A stretch of 64,000 nucleotides of DNA from assembly GCF_013387485.1 (NCBI RefSeq), contig NZ_JABBXB010000004.1:186001-250000 (forward strand). The letters run 5' to 3'. Positions 1-10,468 of the stretch are shown here, piece after piece (within the stretch, counting starts at the first letter, position 1; each line of letters starts with the position of its first letter). The stretch comes from Stenotrophomonas sp. SAM-B (GTDB lineage Bacteria > Pseudomonadota > Gammaproteobacteria > Xanthomonadales > Xanthomonadaceae). A model generated the notes under the pieces. The model was not told the origin of the DNA. It searched no databases and was given only the letters and a program-made list of their open reading frames with translations. A program made the translations under genes and the position numbers.

Positions 1-1516
1 GGGCCTGCTTGTCTTCGGCGCTTTCCAGCGCGCCCAGGTCCAGATCGCCACGCGCGACATCGACGAACGACTTGCCGTCGAACTCGGTGAGGTAGCCCAT
101 CAGCCACTCGTCGATGCGGTCGGTGAGCAGCAGCACTTCCACGCCCTTCTTGCGGAACACTTCCAGGTGCGGACTGTCCTTGACCTGGGTGTGGCTGTCG
201 CCGGTCAGGAAGTAGATCTTGTCCTGGCCCTCGATCATGCGGCCCACGTAGTCGGCCAGCGAGACGCTGGGCTCGCCGCTGTCGTCATGGGTGGTGGCGA
301 AGCGCAGCAGGCCGGCGATCTTCTCGCGGTTGCCATAGTCTTCCGCCGGACCTTCCTTGAGGACCTGGCCGAACTGCTTCCAGAAGCCGGCATAGACCTC
401 CGGCTTGTCCTTGGCCAGCTTCTCCAGCATGTCCAGCGAGCGCTTGGTCAGCGCCGACTTCATCGAATCGATGACCGGGCCGGACTGCAGGATTTCGCGC
501 GAGACGTTCAGGGAGAGATCGTTGGAATCCACCACGCCCTTGATGAAGCGCAGGTACAGCGGCAGGAACTGCTCGGCCTGGTCCATGACGAAGACGCGCT
601 GGACGTAGAGCTTCAGGCCCTTGGGCGCATCGCGGTGGTACAGGTCGAACGGGGCGTGGCCGGGGACGTACAGCAGCGAGGTGTACTCGAGCTTGCCTTC
701 CACCTTGTTGTGGCTCCACGCCAGCGGGTCCTGGTGGTCGTGCGCGGCGTGCTTGTAGAACTCCTGGTACTCGGCGTCGGTGATCTCGGTACGCGGCCGC
801 GTCCACAGCGCGCTGGCACGGTTGACGGTTTCCCATTCGATCTCGGCCGGGGCGTCTTCGCCGTGGTGTTCCTTGACCATCTGGATCGGCAGGCCGATGT
901 GATCGGAGTACTTCTTGATGATGCCGCGCAGGCGCCAGCCGTCGGCGAAGTCGCGCTGGTCATCCTTGAGGTGCAGGACGATGCGGGTGCCGCGCTCGGG
1001 CTTGTCGATGCCTTCCACGTCGAACTCACCTTCGCCGCGCGAGGACCAGTGCACGCCCTCGCTGGCGGGCAGGCCGGCGCGACGGGAGTAGACGTCGACC
1101 TGGTCGGCGACGATGAAGGCGCTGTAGAAGCCAACGCCGAATTGGCCGATCAGCTGGGAGTCCTTCTTCTGGTCGCCGGAGAGCTGGCGCAGGAAGTCGC
1201 CGGTGCCGGATTTGGCGATGGTGCCCAGGTGGGCGATCGCTTCGTCACGGCTCATGCCGATGCCGTTGTCGTCGATGGTCAGGGTGTTGGCCGTGGCATC
1301 GAAGCTGACGCGGATGCGCAGGTCGCCGTCGTTCTCGAGCAGGTCCGGCTGGGTCAGCGCTTCGAAGCGCAGCTTGTCCGAGGCGTCGGCCGCGTTGGAG
1401 ATCAGCTCGCGAAGGAAGATTTCCTTGTTGGAGTACAGCGAGTGGATCATCAGCTGCAGCAGCTGTTTGACTTCGGTCTGGAAGCCCAGGGTTTCTTTTT
1501 GGGTCTGCACGGTCAT
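1..1516 (-). CDS. htpG: Chaperone protein HtpG (Hsp90), C-terminal part cut by window edge
   Basis: Bacterial Hsp90, an ATP-dependent cytosolic homodimeric chaperone. The protein starts [20 protein letters not shown] and continues with the GHKL ATPase motifs: NAADA (N-box, about residues 41-45), DNGIGM, and [11 protein letters not shown] (lid/glycine motif). The middle domain follows, including the conserved stretch [18 protein letters not shown]. About 505 codons are present; the family is usually about 630 residues, so the C-terminal dimerisation domain lies outside the window. ATG at 1516 gives the canonical HtpG N-terminus. It is divergent from rsmD, with a GTAG-headed palindrome between them. 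Confidence 0.97.
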   Translation of the reverse strand, partial: MTVQTQKETLGFQTEVKQLLQLMIHSLYSNKEIFLRELISNAADASDKLRFEALTQPDLLENDGDLRIRVSFDATANTLTIDDNGIGMSRDEAIAHLGTIAKSGTGDFLRQLSGDQKKDSQLIGQFGVGFYSAFIVADQVDVYSRRAGLPASEGVHWSSRGEGEFDVEGIDKPERGTRIVLHLKDDQRDFADGWRLRGIIKKYSDHIGLPIQMVKEHHGEDAPAEIEWETVNRASALWTRPRTEITDAEYQEFYKHAAHDHQDPLAWSHNKVEGKLEYTSLLYVPGHAPFDLYHRDAPKGLKLYVQRVFVMDQAEQFLPLYLRFIKGVVDSNDLSLNVSREILQSGPVIDSMKSALTKRSLDMLEKLAKDKPEVYAGFWKQFGQVLKEGPAEDYGNREKIAGLLRFATTHDDSGEPSVSLADYVGRMIEGQDKIYFLTGDSHTQVKDSPHLEVFRKKGVEVLLLTDRIDEWLMGYLTEFDGKSFVDVARGDLDLGALESAEDKQA

Positions 1517-1636
1517 GGGTCGTGTTGCTCCTTGGGACATTGCCGCGCCCGGCGCGGCGGCTGGCTCAAGGGGTAGGGGTGGATTGTCCCGAATTCAAGG
1601 CCGCCGCCCTCGGCTCGTAGGTCGTACGTGCGGCCG

Positions 1637-1659
1637 GTAGAGCCACGCCATGCGTGGCT
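1637..1659 (+). repeat. SMAG/REP-like palindrome (GTAG + hairpin)
   Basis: A GTAG tetranucleotide (1637-1640) is followed by AGCCACGC, a short loop, and GCGTGGCT, forming a stem-loop. This is the layout of Stenotrophomonas GTAG (SMAG) palindromic repeats. It sits in the htpG-rsmD intergenic region. Confidence 0.65.
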
Positions 1660-1802
1660 GCATTTCCTTCCGGCATCGGGGCACCGGGTGGAGGCAACCA
1701 CCGGACCGCCTAGAATGTCGTCCTGAACTGCCTGCCATCCGTGCCCATGACCCGTTTCCGCCCGTTCGCCCCTCCCATCCCCCTCTGCCCCAGGAGCCAC
1801 GC

Positions 1803-2922
<1,120 letters not shown>

Positions 2923-2969
2923 TACCTGTCAGACCCATACATACCAAGAATCACCAAGGGAGGAATTCC

Positions 2970-3461
2970 ATGAACAACACCATGCGTGCCATGTTGATCG
3001 CGTCGTTCGCGCTGGCCTTCACCGCCTGCAAGAAGGAAGAGGCCGCACCGGTCGTCGAAGCCCAGCAGGCGCTGGTCGCCCCGGCTGCCGATGACGATGC
3101 CGGCTGGAAGAAGTACCTGCAGGCCGTGGCCGTGCAGAACATGGGCAACATCAGCAACAGCCCGTATCTGTACTACCTCTCGCCGGAATCGGATCCGGAA
3201 TTCGCCGCCAAGTATGAGCGTCAGGTCGAAAGCGCCACCCAGGCCGTCGCCCGTGGCGTGCAGCCGGGCAACATGCTGGCCTTCGGTTCCTCGGCTTCGG
3301 CCAAGATGGCCGACATGATCCAGGCCGTGTTCAAGGACGTCTCGCCGGACTCGATGAAGGGTGTGCGCGTGGTCTTCATCGGCAAGGCCGCCGACAACGC
3401 CCGCGTCCAGTCGATCATCCAGCCGACCGGCGCCGAGTACATCTTCGTCGAAGCCAAGTAA
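2970..3461 (+). CDS. Putative small lipoprotein, function unknown
   Basis: A 163-residue protein with an N-terminal signal sequence ending in a lipobox-like AFTAC (Cys about residue 20), followed by charged residues, so probably a membrane-anchored periplasmic lipoprotein. The rest resembles no enzyme I recognise: an alpha-helical region with NISNSPYLYYL, then a short mixed domain ending VRVVFIGKAADNARV...GAEYIFVEAK. A strong ribosome site (GGGAGG) sits 7-8 nt before ATG 2970. It lies between coaD and the ferredoxin gene on the same strand. Confidence 0.8.
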   Translation: MNNTMRAMLIASFALAFTACKKEEAAPVVEAQQALVAPAADDDAGWKKYLQAVAVQNMGNISNSPYLYYLSPESDPEFAAKYERQVESATQAVARGVQPGNMLAFGSSASAKMADMIQAVFKDVSPDSMKGVRVVFIGKAADNARVQSIIQPTGAEYIFVEAK

Positions 3462-3525
3462 CCCGTGCAGTGGCGGCCGCGCCTTGTGCGCGGCCCGGGT
3501 GGCGCCCGCAGGGGCGTCACCGATG

Positions 3526-3553
3526 ACCGGCCCGCGCGCCCGCGTGGGCCGGT
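3526..3553 (+). terminator. GC-rich hairpin, possible intrinsic terminator or attenuator
   Basis: Perfect 8-bp arms ACCGGCCC and GGGCCGGT flank a 12-nt GC-rich loop and are followed by TTCTC rather than a clean U-tract. It separates the small lipoprotein gene from the ferredoxin gene. Confidence 0.4.
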
Positions 3554-3586
3554 TCTCATCCGCCGGCGCGGGCGTGGAGTAACGCC

Positions 3587-3871
3587 ATGTCGCTGAAAAT
3601 CAATGAGCTCTGCGTCAATTGCGACGTCTGTGAGCCGGCCTGCCCCAATCAGGCCATCTCGATGGGTGAAACCATCTACGTGATCGATCCGGCCCGCTGC
3701 ACCGAGTGCGTGGGGCATTTCGACGAACCCCAGTGCGTGGTCGTCTGCCCGGTCGAATGCATCGATCCCGATCCGGACATTCCGGAAACCCAGGACGCCC
3801 TGCTCGCCAAACTGCGCGGGCTGCAGCGCGATCATCCCGAATTGTATGTCACGGAGTTTCTGCCGAAATGA
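3587..3871 (+). CDS. fdx: YfhL-type 2[4Fe-4S] ferredoxin
   Basis: A 94-residue electron-transfer protein with two cluster-binding sets. The first is C9-x2-C12-x2-C15-x3-C19-P. The second is C38-x2-C41-x8-C50-x3-C54-P, with the longer spacer typical of the Alvin/YfhL subgroup of low-potential ferredoxins, plus an extra C58. The C-terminal helical extension (ALLAKLRGLQRDHPELY) is also typical. Its stop codon overlaps the start of the gamma-glutamyltransferase gene (ATGA), so the two may be translationally coupled. Confidence 0.93.
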   Translation: MSLKINELCVNCDVCEPACPNQAISMGETIYVIDPARCTECVGHFDEPQCVVVCPVECIDPDPDIPETQDALLAKLRGLQRDHPELYVTEFLPK

Positions 3872-5604
3872 GAACGCTGTCGCGTCGTTGGTTGCTGCTC
3901 GTCCTGCTGGTGGCCCCGAGTGCCTGGGCTGCCGGATCCGCGCAGGCGGTCCTGGCCAAACATCCGGATGGCGTGGCCGTCGCCAGTGGTCACCATCTGG
4001 CGACGGAAGCCGGCATGGAAATCCTGGCCAAGGGCGGCAATGCGTTCGATGCCGCGGTGGCGGTCTCCGCCACCCTGGCGGTGGTCGAGCCGATCAGCTC
4101 GGGCCTCGGCGGCGGCGGTTTCTTCCTGCTGCACGATGCCGCCACCGGCAAGGACGTGATGCTGGATGCGCGCGAAACCGCGCCGCAGTCCGCAACCCCG
4201 GCCGCCTTCCTGGACAAGAAGGGCGAGCTGGACCGCGACCGTTCGGTCAACGGTGCGTGGTCGGCCGGCATCCCCGGCCTGCCGGCAGCGCTGGTGGAGC
4301 TGTCCTCCAAACACGGCAAGCTTCCGCTGAAGACTTCGCTGGAACCGGCGATGCGCATCGCACGCGAAGGCTTCCCGGTGTACGCGCGCATGGCCAAGGG
4401 CTATCAGTCCCGGCGCGAGGTGATGCAGCGCTATCCCGGCACGCGCGAGGTGTACGAGCGCAACGGCAAGCCGATCGCCGAGGGCGACCTGTTCCGCCAG
4501 CCGGAACTGGCGCGGACCATGGAGCGCCTGGCCGACCAGGGCTTTGATGGGTTCTACCGCGGCGAGACCGGCACGCTGCTGCTCAAGGGCGTCAAGCAGG
4601 CCGGCGGCCACTGGACCGCCGAGGAACTGGCCGGCTACCGGGTCAAGCTGCGCGAGCCGATCGCGTTCAAGTACCGCGACTGGACCATCACCACCGCCTC
4701 GCCGCCGTCCTCCGGCGGCATTGCGCTGGCCGCCATGCTGCAGATCCTGGAAGGCTGGGATCTGAAGTCGATGGACCAGGCCCACCGCACCCATCTGGTG
4801 GTGGAAGCGATGCGCCGCGCCTACCGCGACCGCACCTTCTTCCTGGGTGATCCGGACTTCGTGGATATCCCGCAGAAGGTGCTGACCAGCAAGGACTACG
4901 CCCAGGGCCTGCGTGCCACCATCCACCCGGAGAAGGCCACCCCGAGCGATCTGCTGTCGGGCAACCCGACCCCGTTGGAGGATGACGAGACCACGCATTT
5001 CTCGATCATCGACCGCGAAGGCAACCGCGTCGGTGCGACCCAGACCGTGAACCTGCTGTACGGCTCGGGCCTGATTCCGTCGGGTACCGGCGTGCTGCTG
5101 AACAATGAAATGGACGATTTCGCGCTGAAGCCGGGCACGCCCAATGCCTTCGGCGTGATGGGCTATGCGGCCAATGCGCCCAAGCCGGGCAAGCGCATGC
5201 TCAGTTCAATGACGCCGACCTTCATGGAATCCGCCGACAAGGTCGTGGTGCTCGGTACGCCCGGTGGCAGCCGCATCATCACCATGGTGCTGCTCGGCAT
5301 CCTCGGCTACGACGACGGCCTGACCGCCCAGCAGGTCGCCGCGCTGCCGCGCTACCACCACCAGTGGCTGCCGGACCTGATCGAGGCCGAGGACGGCACC
5401 TTCGATGCGGATACCATCAAGCAGCTGCAGGCGATGGGCCACAAGATCGATCTGCCCGGCGACAGCGCTGCCGGCGGCCGGGGTTCCAGCCACGTCTGGG
5501 GCAACCTGCAGACCGTGGAATGGGACCGCCGCAGCAACGTGCTCAGCGGTGGCAGCGATCCGCGCAACCCGGTGGGCAGCGCCAAGGTCAGCCAAGCGCA
5601 CTGA
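3868..5604 (+). CDS. ggt: Gamma-glutamyltransferase (gamma-glutamyltranspeptidase), periplasmic
   Basis: Hydrolyses or transfers the gamma-glutamyl group of glutathione and other gamma-glutamyl compounds in the periplasm. The 578-residue precursor begins with a signal peptide (LLLVLLVAPSAWA). The self-processing site is TTHFS, where the first Thr (T375) becomes the N-terminal nucleophile of the small subunit. Other family motifs are SSGLGGGGFFLLH, DARETAP and GGSRIITMVLLGILGY. The start ATG 3868 overlaps the ferredoxin stop. A longer in-frame extension to 3706 is rejected because it would run through the ferredoxin gene and place the signal peptide internally. Confidence 0.95.
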   Translation: MRTLSRRWLLLVLLVAPSAWAAGSAQAVLAKHPDGVAVASGHHLATEAGMEILAKGGNAFDAAVAVSATLAVVEPISSGLGGGGFFLLHDAATGKDVMLDARETAPQSATPAAFLDKKGELDRDRSVNGAWSAGIPGLPAALVELSSKHGKLPLKTSLEPAMRIAREGFPVYARMAKGYQSRREVMQRYPGTREVYERNGKPIAEGDLFRQPELARTMERLADQGFDGFYRGETGTLLLKGVKQAGGHWTAEELAGYRVKLREPIAFKYRDWTITTASPPSSGGIALAAMLQILEGWDLKSMDQAHRTHLVVEAMRRAYRDRTFFLGDPDFVDIPQKVLTSKDYAQGLRATIHPEKATPSDLLSGNPTPLEDDETTHFSIIDREGNRVGATQTVNLLYGSGLIPSGTGVLLNNEMDDFALKPGTPNAFGVMGYAANAPKPGKRMLSSMTPTFMESADKVVVLGTPGGSRIITMVLLGILGYDDGLTAQQVAALPRYHHQWLPDLIEAEDGTFDADTIKQLQAMGHKIDLPGDSAAGGRGSSHVWGNLQTVEWDRRSNVLSGGSDPRNPVGSAKVSQAH

Positions 5605-5619
5605 TTGAGTGCGGAAACG

Positions 5620-5649
5620 AAAAACCCCGTCCCAGTGGCGGGGTTTTTT
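5620..5649 (+). terminator. Rho-independent terminator after ggt
   Basis: Stem AAAACCCCG / CGGGGTTTT with a 9-nt loop, running into TTTTTT, 16 nt after the ggt stop codon. Confidence 0.9.
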
Positions 5650-5700
5650 CATGGGCGACGGCTAGCGAATATTTAACGGTCGCGCGACGATAATTTGCGG

Positions 5701-6588
5701 ATGAAACTATGGTCCATCCGCGGTAACTCGCAGAAACTCGACGGCGGCGCGATGTTCGGCAATGCGCCGCGCGCGGTCTGGGAAAAATGGGCAGTGCCGG
5801 ACGATCTCAACCGGATCGAGCTGGCCTGCCGCGCGCTGCTGGCCAGCCCGCTGGCCGGCAAGACCGTGCTGTTTGAAACCGGCATCGGCGCCTTCTTCGA
5901 GCCGAAACTGCGGGACCGTTACGGCGTGCAGGAACCCAGCCACGTGCTGATCGAATCGCTGCGCGAGGCGGGTTTCGAGCACGAAGACATCGACGTGGTG
6001 GTACTGAGCCACCTGCACTTCGACCACGCCGGCGGCCTGCTGGCGCCGTGGAGCGAGGGCCGCTCGCCCGAACTGCTGTTCCCGAATGCGACCTTCCTGG
6101 TCGGGGCCGAGCACTGGGCCCGCGCGCTGCATCCGCATCCACGCGACCGCGCCAGTTTCATTCCGGAACTGCCCGGCCTGCTGGAGGCGAGCGGTCGGCT
6201 GGAAATCGTCGATGGCCCGTACTCGAAAACCTTGGGCGACAGCGTGCGTTTCAGCTTCAGCGACGGGCATACTCCGGGCCTGATGCTGGCGGAGATCATC
6301 GGGCCGGAGACCGTGGAGGGTCAGCCGCGAGGCGGCGTGGTGTTCTGTGCGGACCTGATCCCGGGCCGCTCATGGGTGCATGTTCCGATCACCATGGGCT
6401 ACGACCGCAACGCCGAGCTGCTGATCGACGAGAAGCGCAGCTTCCTGGAAGACAAGTTCGCCCGCAACGTCCATCTGTTCTTCACCCATGACCCGCAGTG
6501 CGCGATGGCGCAGGTGTCACGCGATGAGAAGGGCCGCTTCGGCACCCTGCACGAACAGGGCGAACTGAAGGCCCGCGCGCTGGCGTAA
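5701..6588 (+). CDS. MBL-fold metallo-hydrolase
   Basis: A 295-residue metallo-beta-lactamase superfamily hydrolase. It shows the di-metal motif HLHFDH (H104, H106, D108, H109), upstream strand DVVVLS, further ligand regions around GAEHW and DGHTPG (about residue 188), and FFTHD near the C-terminus. There is no signal peptide, so it is cytosolic. The substrate cannot be named; the fold covers lactonases, glyoxalase II-like thioesterases and phosphodiesterases. ATG 5701 is preferred over an in-frame TTG two codons upstream. It follows the ggt terminator, so it is its own unit. Confidence 0.88.
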   Translation: MKLWSIRGNSQKLDGGAMFGNAPRAVWEKWAVPDDLNRIELACRALLASPLAGKTVLFETGIGAFFEPKLRDRYGVQEPSHVLIESLREAGFEHEDIDVVVLSHLHFDHAGGLLAPWSEGRSPELLFPNATFLVGAEHWARALHPHPRDRASFIPELPGLLEASGRLEIVDGPYSKTLGDSVRFSFSDGHTPGLMLAEIIGPETVEGQPRGGVVFCADLIPGRSWVHVPITMGYDRNAELLIDEKRSFLEDKFARNVHLFFTHDPQCAMAQVSRDEKGRFGTLHEQGELKARALA

Positions 6589-6607
6589 CGCCTGCGCAAC
6601 CACACCG

Positions 6608-6670
6608 GTAGGTGCCGACCGTTGGGCGTCCGTCCAAGCAAGCCGGTAGGTGCCGACCGTTGGTCGGCAC
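6608..6670 (+). repeat. Two SMAG/REP palindromes in tandem (one intact, one degenerate)
   Basis: Two copies of GTAGGTGCCGACC lie 38 bp apart. The second (GTAG at 6646-6649) is a perfect stem-loop: GTGCCGACC (6650-6658), loop GTT, GGTCGGCAC (6662-6670). The first copy (6608-6630) has lost its right arm. The GTAG header plus this stem is the classical Stenotrophomonas SMAG form. They sit between two convergent genes. Confidence 0.8.
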
Positions 6671-6709
6671 GGCACCCCGTCCACGCACCGTCCAAAACCG
6701 GCGCGACCC

Positions 6710-6994
6710 TCAATGCGCCTTCAGACACCCGCTCATGAAGATCTTGCGCGCATCGCCGGCCAGCTTCTTCGCGGCGGCATCGGCATTGCAGGTTTTCATG
6801 CGTTCCTGCGGCGTGGTCGCTACCGGTGCCGGCGCGCTCAGGCAGGCCTTCTGCGCGGTCTTGTAGTCCTCGCCGGTCTTGCCTTTGTTCTTGGCCGAGC
6901 AGTCGGCCATGCGCTGTTGCTGCGGGGTAGCGGCATGGGCCAGCACGGGGCTGCCGATCAGCAGCAGGCAGGCCAGCAGGGACGCAGTCTTCAT
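6710..6994 (-). CDS. psiF: PsiF-family small periplasmic protein
   Basis: A 94-residue secreted protein with a signal peptide (MKTASLLACLLLIGSPVLAHA). It then has two copies of the PsiF repeat: QQQRMADCSAKNKGKTGEDYKTAQKACL and QERMKTCNADAAAKKLAGDARKIFMSGCL, each with a pair of cysteines. PsiF is named for phosphate-starvation induction in E. coli; its biochemical role is unknown. It is notable that it lies just upstream of upp and the phosphate-scavenging operon beginning at 7898. ATG at 6994 opens a clean signal peptide. Confidence 0.88.
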   Translation of the reverse strand: MKTASLLACLLLIGSPVLAHAATPQQQRMADCSAKNKGKTGEDYKTAQKACLSAPAPVATTPQERMKTCNADAAAKKLAGDARKIFMSGCLKAH

Positions 6995-7100
6995 GGCAAC
7001 ACTCCGCGCACGGGTAGGGTTGCGCGCAGCTTCTGCCTCGCCCTGAGCAGGCCGCGTGAAGAAGCCGGCGGCCGCGCAGGGCCGCCAGCCAACGCGTGGA

Positions 7101-7736
7101 TCAACCGACCACGCGGGTCCCGAAAATGCGGTCGCCGGCATCGCCCAGGCCCGGCAGGATGTAGCCCTTGTCGTTGAGCTGGGCGTCGATCGCGGCGGTG
7201 AAGATTTCCACGTCCGGGTGCACGGCCTGCACCGCGGCGATGCCCTCCGGTGCGGCGACCAGGAAGATGCCCTTGATGCGACGGGCGCCGGCGCGCTTGA
7301 GCATGTCGATGGTGGCGATCAGGGTGCCGCCGGTGGCCAGCATCGGGTCCAGGATCAGCGCATCGCGCTCTTCCAGGCGGCCGGTCAGGCGCTCGAAGTA
7401 GGGCACCGGCTGCAGGGTTTCCTCATCGCGCTGCAGGCCGACCACGCTCAGGCGCGCGGCCGGGATCAGCGAGAGCACGCCGCTGAGCATGCCCAGGCCG
7501 GCGCGCAGGATCGGCACCACGGTGATCTTGGCCCCGGCGATGCGCTGCACCGTCACCGGCCCGGCCCAGCCGGCCATGGTGTGGGCCTCGGTCTCCAGAT
7601 CGGCGGTGGCCTCATAGGCCAGCAGCCCACCGAGTTCATTGGCCAGCTCGCGGAAGTCCTTGGTGCTCAGGGACGCATCGCGCATCAGGCCGATCTTGTG
7701 CTGCACCAGCGGATGGCGCACTTCGACGATTTTCAT
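7101..7736 (-). CDS. upp: Uracil phosphoribosyltransferase
   Basis: Salvages uracil: uracil + PRPP gives UMP + PPi. The 211-residue product has normal length. It shows [20 protein letters not shown] at the N-terminus, [10 protein letters not shown], the PRPP-binding loop [12 protein letters not shown], and the uracil-binding C-terminal end [20 protein letters not shown] 7736 gives the canonical start. It is divergent from the TonB receptor operon, with about 160 bp between the starts. Confidence 0.97.
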   Translation of the reverse strand: MKIVEVRHPLVQHKIGLMRDASLSTKDFRELANELGGLLAYEATADLETEAHTMAGWAGPVTVQRIAGAKITVVPILRAGLGMLSGVLSLIPAARLSVVGLQRDEETLQPVPYFERLTGRLEERDALILDPMLATGGTLIATIDMLKRAGARRIKGIFLVAAPEGIAAVQAVHPDVEIFTAAIDAQLNDKGYILPGLGDAGDRIFGTRVVG

Positions 7737-7897
7737 GGGGGAGACTGGCAAAGGAGAGGCCGATAGTGTGCCGCAACACCCCACCGAAGCCAAAAGCCGA
7801 AGCCGCCGCTGATCGCCTCGATGTCCCCGGTGTCATCCCCATGCAACCTCCCGGACATACCGTCCTGACCCATTCTTTACACAGATTGGGGAATGCA

Positions 7898-10468
7898 GTG
7901 CAGAAGAAGCGTCCGTTGGGCCTGGCGATCAGCCTTTCGTTGCTGGCGGTGATCACCCCGTCGGCCCATGCCGCCGACACCCCCGATGGCAGCACGGTGG
8001 CCGGCAGCGCCGCCGCCGGGGCCGCCGCCATCGACCTGGACCGCGTCGAGGTCCGCCCGCAGCTGGAGTCGCAGACCCGTGCGGTCGACCTCAAGCGCAG
8101 CAGCGATGCGATCGAAGATGCGGTGTCCTCCGATGCCATGGGCGTCTATCCGGACAAGAACGTGGCCGAATCGCTGCAGCGCCTGCCGGGCGTCAGCGTC
8201 ACCCGTGACCAGGGCGAGGGGCGCTTCGTGGTCATCCGCGGCCTGGATGCCAACCTCAACAGCGTCAGTGTCGACGGCATCGCCATCGGCACCCCGGAAG
8301 ATTCGAGCCGTGCGGCGCCGCTGGATGTGATTCCCTCCGATTCGACCGAGCGCCTGCGCGTGGTCAAATCGCCGACCCCGGACATGCCCGGCGACGCGAT
8401 CGGCGGTGCGATCCTGGTCGAGTCCGCCTCCGCCTTCGACCGCGAAGGCCGCAACCTGCGCGGCAAGATCGAAGCCAGTCACCAGCAGCTCTCCGGCAAC
8501 ACCAGCCCGAAGGCGGCGATCAATTACAGCGAAGTGTTCGCCGATACGTTCGGCGTTGCGCTGGGCGTGAACTACCAGAACCGCAAGTTCGAGTCGGACA
8601 ACACCGAAGTGGAGTACGGCGAACTCGACGGGGGTGCGGAGGACGACCTGTTCGCCAACAGCCTGCAGCAGCGCAAGTACGAGATCGAACGCAAGCGCAT
8701 CGGCGCCAACCTCAATCTCGACTGGCGTCCGGATGAAGACAACCGCTATTACCTGCGCACGCTGTACAGCCAGTTCGACGATGCAGAAACCCGTCAGCGC
8801 ACGATCTTCAACTTCGGCGATGGCGAGGTCACCGCGCTGGGCAACAACCAGTACCGTGTCGAGGACCTGCCGGCCGATGCGATCCAGAAGCGGATGCGGT
8901 ACCGCACCAAGAAGGAAAATACCTTCACCACCAGCGCTGGTGGCGAAAACCGCCTCACCCACGCGGTTGTCGACTACAAGGTCGGCTACACCCGCACCGA
9001 AGAGCGCGTCAACGATGAGATGGAGGCGCGCTTCGAGTACAACGGCGACGACCTCGGCGCGAGCGTCGATCAGAACAGCGGCATCCCGCGCTATGCGCTG
9101 ACCAGCGCGCAGTGGATGGACAACGGCAACTACGATTTCGACCGCTTCGTGCTCTCGCCGAAACAGGTCAACGACAGCGAGCGCAGTGCGCAGATCAACG
9201 TGCGCTTCGATGGAGATTCCTCCAGCGTCAAGTTCGGCCTGCTCGGCCGCTGGCGCGACCGCGACGTCAATGTCGACGAGCGCGAACTGCGCGTCGGCCC
9301 GGACGTGGCGTTGTCGGACTGGACCGCCGCCACCCCCGATCACCGCGGTGGCAGCCTCGGCCAGGGCATGAGCTCGGACGCCATGCGTCGCTACTGGGCC
9401 CAGCATGGCGGCCAGTACAGCGCCCGCCCGCAGGACGCCGGTGGCAACGCGCTGACCTCGCTGGAAGAGGACTACACCGCCAGCGAAGACATCTTCGCCA
9501 GCTATGCGATGGGCACCTGGGATGTCGGCGCGCTGCGCATCATCGGCGGCGTGCGCGTGGAGAACACCCAGTTCAGCGCTACCGGCAACAGCGTCGAGGT
9601 GGCCAGCAACGGCCGCAGCTTCACGGTCACGCCGCTGAGCGTGAGCCGCAGCTACACCAACGTGCTGCCCGGCCTGCACCTGCGTTACGACGCGGGCGAT
9701 GACTGGGTGCTGCGCGCGGCCGCCAACAAGACCGTCTCGCGCCCGTCGTTCGGCGATGTGGCGCCGCGCGTCGGCCTGAGCCGGGGCGACGAAGAAGTCC
9801 GGATCGGCAATCCACAGCTGGATCCGTACGAATCGAAGAACATCGACCTGTCGCTCGAGAAGTACCTCGGCAGCACCGGCATCGTCTCGCTGGGCGTGTT
9901 CCACAAGTCGATCGATGGCTATATCGTCAACACGGTGAGCAACACGGATCCCGCGTACCCGGACTTCGAGGTCACCCGTGTGATCAACGGCAATAAGGCC
10001 ACGGTCAGGGGCGCCGAATTCAACTGGCAGCAGCAGCTCGCCTTCCTGCCGGCCGGCTGGGATGGCCTGCTGGTGGGTGCCAGTGGTACCTGGCTGGATA
10101 CCGATTTCGATCCGGGCGTGGCCGGCCGCGAGCGCGACGAATTCATGCTGCCGCGCGCCTCCAAACATGTGTACAGCGCACACCTGGGCTATGAAAAGGC
10201 CGGTTTCAGCACCCGCGTGGCGGCGGTCTACCGCAGCGAGTACCTGGATTCGCTGGGCGACAGCCGCGCCTACGATATCTACGTGGCGCCCAATACCCAG
10301 CTCGATTTCAGCCTGGACTACAAGTTCACCGCCAACGTGAGCCTCTACTTCGAAGCCCAGAACCTGCTCGACAAGCCGCTGGAGCTCTACCAGGGCGTGC
10401 GCTCGCGCACCCTGCAGAACGAAGAATATGGCCGCACCTACGCCCTCGGCCTGAAGGTGGCCCTGTGA
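7898..10468 (+). CDS. TonB-dependent outer-membrane receptor (first gene of phosphate-ester operon)
   Basis: An 856-residue outer-membrane transporter energised by TonB. After a signal peptide (KRPLGLAISLSLLAVITPSAHA) comes a plug domain with AESLQRLPGVSVTRDQGEGRFVVIRG, VVKSPTPDMPGDAIGGAI, then a 22-strand barrel ending with the terminal aromatic/leucine strand YALGLKVAL. I choose GTG 7898, which is preceded by GGGGA at a 6-nt spacing and starts just before the signal peptide; in-frame ATGs upstream (7842) would give an unnatural N-terminus. The stop overlaps the next start (TGATG). The substrate is not readable from sequence. The linked phytase-like and phosphatase genes suggest a phosphorylated compound or its product. 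Confidence 0.9.
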   Translation: MQKKRPLGLAISLSLLAVITPSAHAADTPDGSTVAGSAAAGAAAIDLDRVEVRPQLESQTRAVDLKRSSDAIEDAVSSDAMGVYPDKNVAESLQRLPGVSVTRDQGEGRFVVIRGLDANLNSVSVDGIAIGTPEDSSRAAPLDVIPSDSTERLRVVKSPTPDMPGDAIGGAILVESASAFDREGRNLRGKIEASHQQLSGNTSPKAAINYSEVFADTFGVALGVNYQNRKFESDNTEVEYGELDGGAEDDLFANSLQQRKYEIERKRIGANLNLDWRPDEDNRYYLRTLYSQFDDAETRQRTIFNFGDGEVTALGNNQYRVEDLPADAIQKRMRYRTKKENTFTTSAGGENRLTHAVVDYKVGYTRTEERVNDEMEARFEYNGDDLGASVDQNSGIPRYALTSAQWMDNGNYDFDRFVLSPKQVNDSERSAQINVRFDGDSSSVKFGLLGRWRDRDVNVDERELRVGPDVALSDWTAATPDHRGGSLGQGMSSDAMRRYWAQHGGQYSARPQDAGGNALTSLEEDYTASEDIFASYAMGTWDVGALRIIGGVRVENTQFSATGNSVEVASNGRSFTVTPLSVSRSYTNVLPGLHLRYDAGDDWVLRAAANKTVSRPSFGDVAPRVGLSRGDEEVRIGNPQLDPYESKNIDLSLEKYLGSTGIVSLGVFHKSIDGYIVNTVSNTDPAYPDFEVTRVINGNKATVRGAEFNWQQQLAFLPAGWDGLLVGASGTWLDTDFDPGVAGRERDEFMLPRASKHVYSAHLGYEKAGFSTRVAAVYRSEYLDSLGDSRAYDIYVAPNTQLDFSLDYKFTANVSLYFEAQNLLDKPLELYQGVRSRTLQNEEYGRTYALGLKVAL

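Noticed and set aside
7800..7860. Pho box upstream of the phosphate-ester operon
   Set aside because: Only one half-site (GTGTCAT) is close to consensus and the second half matches poorly, so it is not annotated.
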